Shown in pieces: positions 5,859 through 9,376 of a stretch of 9,376 nt of DNA. This DNA is from FEN-987 sp049521055 (GTDB lineage: Archaea; Thermoproteota; Bathyarchaeia; 40CM-2-53-6). The first letter of the stretch is position 1, and each line of letters starts with the position of its first letter. The translations under genes and the position numbers were made by a program. Location of the stretch: contig JBEKPE010000090.1 in the NCBI GenBank assembly GCA_049521055.1, forward strand, positions 1 to 9,376. The letters run 5' to 3'. The notes under the pieces are model-generated. The model was given only the letters and a program-made list of their open reading frames with translations, had not been told where the DNA came from and searched no databases.

Positions 5859-7016
5859 TTGCAGAAGACTGAACCCCAGGAGAATTACCAATACGACACC
5901 GCAAAGCGGTCCATTGCAAAGCGATACGAAAATGTAAAACTGATCCTAGACTCAATAAACGGCACCCTAATCCCCCTCGCATGCTGTGCCGTCCTATTCT
6001 TGACCAGCGGCTCTGTCCTACTGGGCAGACTACTTAACTCCGTGACGGGTTCCTATTGGATTTCGTTATGGTTGTATCTTGTCGTCTTTTTCATCATTCT
6101 TCAGCTCGTAGCGATGCCGCTTTCCTTCTACTCAGGATACATCGTCGAGCACACGTTCAGCTTGTCCACTCAAACTCTGCAAGGCTGGGTTGTCGATGAG
6201 TTGAAGGGGCTCGGGGTTGAGTTAGTTTTCGGAATTTTGGGGGGCTCAGTTCTCTACTACCTAATAGGAAATCTATCGCTATGGTGGATCGCGGCTGCTG
6301 GAATCTTTGCTGTCTTCTCTATACTGCTCTCAATTATCCTTCCATTCGTAATTCTTCCAATCTTCTACAAAGTCAGTCCGCTCTCTGACGTGAACTTGAA
6401 AGAGAGCTTACTCCAAATGAGCAAAAAGTTCGGGGCCCATAACGTTGACCGTGTACTCGTGGCTGATGAAAGTCGGAGATCGATTAGAGCGAACGCCTTC
6501 TTCTCGGGAGTGGGAAAAAGCAGATCCATAGTGCTCTTCGATACTCTGCTAAATAACTTCACACATCGAGAAATCACTACAGTGGTAGCTCATGAACTTG
6601 GACACTATGTGAACAAAGATATTTGGAAAGAAGCGCTCATCTCGGGCATCGCGATTATTCCACCATTCTACGTTGCAGATTACTTGCTAAGATCGGCGGT
6701 GGCCGCCATTAGTTTGCCCAGTATCACAGACCCCGCGGGCATTCCACTCGTCTTCGTAGCCTTGATAGGAGTTAGCTTCATAGTTCAACCAGTAACTAAC
6801 GGGTTATCTCGAATCGTAGAGCGCAAAGCCGATGAGTTCGCTCTCAAGGCAGCTGATGATTCGGAGGCCCAAGCTTCATCAGAGAGAAGACTCGCGGACC
6901 TCAGCCTCTCCGTTGACTCACCGAACAGGCTCGTTGAACTGTTGTTCTATACACATCCTCCATCTTCCAAACGTGTGCGATTAGCAGAGGAATGGAAGAA
7001 AAATCAAGACAGTTAG
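5859..7016 (+). CDS. M48-family (Ste24/HtpX-like) membrane zinc metalloprotease
   Basis: This is an integral-membrane zinc endopeptidase of family M48, whose members cleave prenylated or misfolded membrane proteins. The zinc motif HELGH is at 245-249 (ligands H245 and H249, catalytic E246). The third ligand is E321 in ERKADEFALK (321-330), with D325 conserved. The segment SIRANAFFSGVGKSRSIVLFDTLL (208-231) and the C-terminal THPPSSKR (365-372) are typical of the Ste24-type branch rather than short HtpX. Hydrophobic stretches lie around 35-58, 66-92, 121-137, 142-170, 260-285 and 295-315. The 385-residue length is close to Ste24 proteins. The start is TTG at 5859-5861, placed just before the first membrane segment and 7 bases after GGTG; no in-frame ATG fits better. 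Substrates are unknown. Archaeal lipids lack CAAX targets, so a quality-control role is more likely than prenyl-protein maturation. Confidence 0.95.
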   Translation: MQKTEPQENYQYDTAKRSIAKRYENVKLILDSINGTLIPLACCAVLFLTSGSVLLGRLLNSVTGSYWISLWLYLVVFFIILQLVAMPLSFYSGYIVEHTFSLSTQTLQGWVVDELKGLGVELVFGILGGSVLYYLIGNLSLWWIAAAGIFAVFSILLSIILPFVILPIFYKVSPLSDVNLKESLLQMSKKFGAHNVDRVLVADESRRSIRANAFFSGVGKSRSIVLFDTLLNNFTHREITTVVAHELGHYVNKDIWKEALISGIAIIPPFYVADYLLRSAVAAISLPSITDPAGIPLVFVALIGVSFIVQPVTNGLSRIVERKADEFALKAADDSEAQASSERRLADLSLSVDSPNRLVELLFYTHPPSSKRVRLAEEWKKNQDS

Positions 7017-7187
7017 TTAGAACACAGACCATTCAAGCCGTTCCAAGAACAGGTGGTCCTCTCACGATCTTTGATCACGTTCTCGTTAACATAGTCATTC
7101 AATGCTAACACTTCGGGCTCTGGGAATTTCGAATACTGCTAGCCTGAGGCGCGCAAATGATCGATCCTTCGAATCTCTTCTTGACTG

Positions 7188-7751
7188 TTACTGGTAGATT
7201 CTCCTTATTCTCGTAATGAGTGACGGGCCGACCGTTGCCAGAAGGATTCCCGTAGTCAGTTCATGCGCTAGGCCGAAGGGATACCCGGTGACGCCTCCCG
7301 TAACGAATGGGATGTAGAGATTTAGGAGTGCGCCGACCCATGGATAATTGAAAACCAGCGCATCAATAATTGAGGTTCCAATATCGAATAACATGGCGAG
7401 AAGAAAACCACCAACCGCTAACCTCCATCTTTTGAACGAATTAGCATGATGCCAGAGCAGACCCCCAATCAGCCCAACAACAGCCATCCCAGCAGAGGTC
7501 TCGATTGTCCACGGGCCGGGGCCGTATGGAGTGAAGAAATCACTAATCGTCATCGACAACCAACCTACAGCGAAACCTGAGAAAGGCCCCCCAACGATAC
7601 CAGCAATGATCGTGAGGAAAGCGGTTGGCTTGACGTTAGGTGGCCCTCCAGCCAAAGCGACTCTTAGCGCAGCATTCACTGCAGAAAGGCACGCTACGAG
7701 AGCAAGAAGCCTAGTTTTGTTCTGCAATCGTGGAAACCCTGGACGCTCCAT
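7188..7751 (-). CDS. ECF transporter S component (substrate-binding membrane subunit)
   Basis: S components are small membrane proteins that bind a vitamin or similar micronutrient and dock to an EcfA-A'-T energising module. The 187-residue length and five to six hydrophobic segments fit (about 14-34, 44-68, 84-101, 111-132, 137-156, 160-183). Family-like motifs are a Pro/Lys-bearing segment (GGPPNVKPTAFLTIIAG, 35-51), GGPFSGFAVGWL (54-65) and GPGPWTIETSAGM (77-89), the region that usually shapes the ligand site. Together they suggest the general ECF_trnsprt-like group; the substrate (cobalamin, riboflavin, another cofactor) cannot be assigned. No ecfA or ecfT is present, so it must use a shared module encoded elsewhere. 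The start is ATG at 7749-7751. The nearest TATA-like element is only 16 bases away, so TTG at 7725-7727 (residue 9) is a possible true start. It is convergent with the M48 gene and divergent from the MFS gene. Confidence 0.87.
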   Translation of the reverse strand: MERPGFPRLQNKTRLLALVACLSAVNAALRVALAGGPPNVKPTAFLTIIAGIVGGPFSGFAVGWLSMTISDFFTPYGPGPWTIETSAGMAVVGLIGGLLWHHANSFKRWRLAVGGFLLAMLFDIGTSIIDALVFNYPWVGALLNLYIPFVTGGVTGYPFGLAHELTTGILLATVGPSLITRIRRIYQ

Positions 7752-7763
7752 CCAGCGAGACTA

Positions 7764-7771
7764 GTAAAATA
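7764..7771 (-). promoter_or_regulatory. Candidate TATA box for the ECF S-component gene
   Basis: The minus strand reads TATTTTAC, centred about 16 bases before the ATG. This is too close for the usual 25-base TATA-to-start distance unless translation begins at the in-frame TTG at 7725-7727. In that case the leader would be about 15 bases. Confidence 0.35.
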
Positions 7772-7782
7772 GTACGGTTGTA

Positions 7783-7805
7783 GGAATTGTCGAAATTTCA
7801 ATTCC
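7783..7805. repeat. 7-bp inverted repeat, possible operator
   Basis: GGAATTG at 7783-7789 and CAATTCC at 7799-7805 form a perfect 7-bp dyad around a 9-base A/T-rich spacer (TCGAAATTT). It lies directly upstream of the putative TATA element of the ECF gene, in the 182-bp divergent region shared with the MFS gene. The position and symmetry suit a dimeric regulator. The identity of any regulator is unknown. Confidence 0.4.
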
Positions 7806-7933
7806 ACCGCAAGTGCATTTTCGAACAAGGATTTTTCGTTCTCACAAAATATTGCGTTATCGAGGCATCTTCATTAGTTGCAGTACCTCGTCCAACCTTG
7901 CTCAATGAGTTGTGAATAGTGCAGGGATAGCAG

Positions 7934-9211
7934 TTGGATTCCGCAAGTAGGGCGCGTTCGGGAAGATGGATTTACTCGGTGCTGCCGATTAACATGGCAA
8001 TTGGCCCAGTCAGCACTTTCGCCCAACTTTACATCCTTGAGTTGCATGGTTCAGTTCTTGATATTGGTCTGGCTTCGACGCTTTTCGCTGCCGCCAGCAT
8101 ACCAGCCGCGATTTTCTGGGGTTTCGTGACAGACCGCATCCACACGAGAAAGGCCCTCGTAGTTTGGAGTTATGTTCTCATAGCGGGAATCCTTTTTTCC
8201 TTTGTCTTCGTTCGAACGGTCTACGGAATCATAGTTGTATACTCCGCTTTCTCATTTCTCTCATCAGCCTTTGCCACGCCACTAAACCTCCTCATAATGG
8301 AAACGCAACCCAAAGCTAGTTGGGCGTCCGCGTTTGCGCGTTTCTCAATGATCTCAAGCGTAGGCGTCACTGTAGGGCTACTACTAAGCGTAGGATGGGC
8401 TGACTTTCTCCCCTTCCACCTACTCGTCATAGCCCTTGGCGCGCTATCGTTAGTTTCGGCTGGGCTCTCGGTTCAGATGATCAAAGAGCCCGTCACCGTC
8501 TTCGAGCGTTCCATGATCGTGATGGTTAGTCAGAGCTTCTATCAACTGATCTTGGCCTTACCGATGCTCTTTCTGAAGATCCCTACGCTGATTGACTTCC
8601 GTCGGGTATTTCGAAGTGTGAAGTTCGGATTAACGAGGGAACCCGCACTCATCTACCTCTCGATCGGCGCATTCTACTTTGCAAGCGGACTCTTCAACAC
8701 CTCACTTGTCCCGTCGCTCTATTCAGCAAGAGTGACGAAGAGTGAAGTCTTCTCGGTGTTGCTGGTCGGAATGATTGTTCAAGTTTTTGCATTCAACTAC
8801 ATCGGTAAACGGATCCGAGTAACTGGCATTAGACGCACGGCTGTTCAAGGTCTTGTGCTCAGGGCGTTCAGTTATACTGGTTTCGCTATCGCTGTCTTGT
8901 ACCTGGCGGGTTTACCATACCTTGGTGCTGCGCTATTCTTCTATCCCCTCGGAGCCGGCATAGCCTATGCGTACTACTACGCGGCCTCGAACGTAATGGT
9001 CTTCAACACATTGGGCCGGACAAACCAAGGGTCTTCGCTGGGTGTTTACAGCGCGGTCGTGGGCCAGGCTACGATGGTGGGCTCGTTCATTTCCGGCCTG
9101 CTCTCATTCTACGTCGGGTACTATGCGACCTACATCGCGGCAGCACTATGGCTAGGTTTAGCCGCCTCCCTGACATCAGCGATAGGTGAACAGGTAGAAA
9201 GCTCACAGTAG
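7934..9211 (+). CDS. Major facilitator superfamily (MFS) transporter
   Basis: This is a 425-residue secondary transporter of the cytoplasmic membrane with about 12 hydrophobic segments in two halves: roughly 13-36, 43-66, 75-94, 97-119, 137-155 and 160-180, then a longer charged linker, then about 238-260, 272-290, 303-325, 328-352, 366-390 and 392-414. An extra hydrophobic stretch at 194-216 lies inside the linker. The loop between segments 2 and 3 carries the MFS motif A as GFVTDRIHTRK (63-73), with D67 and R68. The substrate cannot be told; drug/sugar-type exporters share this pattern. The start is TTG at 7934-7936. An in-frame TAG at 7928-7930 excludes any longer form, and ATG at residue 21 would cut into the first membrane segment. 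Upstream AGGGA at 7923-7927 is at best a partial ribosome-binding site, and I see no convincing TATA box. Confidence 0.94.
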   Translation: MDSASRARSGRWIYSVLPINMAIGPVSTFAQLYILELHGSVLDIGLASTLFAAASIPAAIFWGFVTDRIHTRKALVVWSYVLIAGILFSFVFVRTVYGIIVVYSAFSFLSSAFATPLNLLIMETQPKASWASAFARFSMISSVGVTVGLLLSVGWADFLPFHLLVIALGALSLVSAGLSVQMIKEPVTVFERSMIVMVSQSFYQLILALPMLFLKIPTLIDFRRVFRSVKFGLTREPALIYLSIGAFYFASGLFNTSLVPSLYSARVTKSEVFSVLLVGMIVQVFAFNYIGKRIRVTGIRRTAVQGLVLRAFSYTGFAIAVLYLAGLPYLGAALFFYPLGAGIAYAYYYAASNVMVFNTLGRTNQGSSLGVYSAVVGQATMVGSFISGLLSFYVGYYATYIAAALWLGLAASLTSAIGEQVESSQ

Positions 9212-9239
9212 CGCTTCGCCTAACCAATGCTTTGCGAGG

Positions 9240-9376
9240 TTATGCTACCTCTTCGGTTGCGGCACTCCGCACCCCGTAGTCCTGGAGTTCAACCCACTTC
9301 ACAGGGCGGTTCAGGTTTTGGAGCGGTACCCCCCCCTGGAGGGGGGGTCGTACACCCAATTCTTCGGGGACCATCA
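9240..9376 (-). CDS. Probable 3' end of an unidentified gene (partial)
   Basis: A minus-strand frame is open from the right edge to TAA at 9240-9242 (about 45 codons). It may continue beyond the window, or begin at the ATG at 9372-9374. Its last 20 residues read VKWVELQDYGVRSAATEEVA, with a plausible protein composition. It would be convergent with the MFS gene, 28 bases apart. I recognise no family. The opposite strand is also open in the same codon register from 9198 but has no start codon until TTG at 9318, so the minus reading is preferred. A G/C-run hairpin falls inside this frame, which is odd for a coding region. Confidence 0.42.
   Translation of the reverse strand, partial: MVPEELGVRPPLQGGVPLQNLNRPVKWVELQDYGVRSAATEEVA
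9326..9353. repeat. Strong C7/G7 hairpin with extended GTAC stem
   Basis: GTAC at 9326-9329 and C7 at 9330-9336 pair with G7 at 9341-9347 and GTAC at 9350-9353. The loop is TGGA, with a 2-base TC bulge on the 3' side. The 11 pairs include seven consecutive G-C pairs, the most stable stem in the window. It lies about 115 bases after the MFS stop. It could be a 3'-end structure for the MFS transcript, a structural feature inside the minus-strand frame, or a protein-binding palindrome. No T-run follows. Confidence 0.5.

Noticed and set aside
5683..5982. 99-codon minus-strand frame across the start of the M48 gene
   Set aside because: It is antisense to the start of the protease (about its first 41 codons) and to the possible 26-codon gene, and is Arg/Leu/Ser-rich without motifs.
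7752..7933. Possible cofactor riboswitch upstream of the ECF gene
   Set aside because: Only a simple dyad is visible, with no multi-helix junction or conserved riboswitch core.
1..9376. CRISPR array, insertion sequence or prophage features
   Set aside because: There are no regularly spaced repeats, no transposase or integrase motifs, and no terminal inverted repeats or target duplications.

Overview
The window is archaeal. Its left half carries an RNA polymerase operon on the minus strand in the archaeal order rpoH-rpoB-rpoA1. RpoB is one unsplit 1119-residue chain, unlike the B'/B'' split typical of many methanogens and haloarchaea. The spacing is tight, and the ribosome-binding site before rpoB matches the archaeal 16S tail. 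Unsplit RpoB, the RpoH sequence and frequent TTG starts suggest a TACK-type archaeon (Thaumarchaeota/Bathyarchaeia-like). This lineage call is inference; no rRNA or other phylogenetic marker lies in the window.

Layout. 1-570 (minus): first 190 codons of RpoA', running off the left edge. 572-3931 (minus): RpoB. 3941-4198 (minus): RpoH with a TTG start. 4199-4500: about 300 bases without a convincing gene, holding the probable operon promoter and a small repeat/hairpin cluster. 4501-5001 (minus): an unrecognised soluble protein that may have a PsbP/Mog1-like fold. 5085-5552 (plus): an OsmC-family thiol peroxidase-like protein, divergent from the previous gene across an 83-bp promoter region. 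5553-5858: a 306-bp gap with a hairpin, two TATA-like elements and a possible 26-codon lysine-rich gene. 5859-7016 (plus): a membrane M48/Ste24-type zinc metalloprotease. 7188-7751 (minus): an ECF-transporter S component, convergent with the protease. 7752-7933: a divergent promoter region with a 7-bp dyad. 7934-9211 (plus): a major facilitator superfamily transporter. 9240-9376 (minus): probably the 3' end of another gene, containing a striking C/G-run hairpin.

How the genes fit together. The three polymerase genes form one transcription unit. The right half is a run of single-gene units: an antioxidant-type protein, a membrane protease, an S component that needs an ECF module encoded elsewhere, and an MFS carrier. 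Nothing shows that they form one pathway. Four of the seven complete recognised genes have TTG as their only credible initiation codon.

I found no mobile element, CRISPR array, tRNA or rRNA gene, and no clear new multi-gene system. The points most worth a second look are the unknown conserved-looking protein, the possible 26-residue gene with its own promoter, the dyad upstream of the ECF gene, the altered zinc-ligand pattern in RpoB and the hairpin at the right edge.
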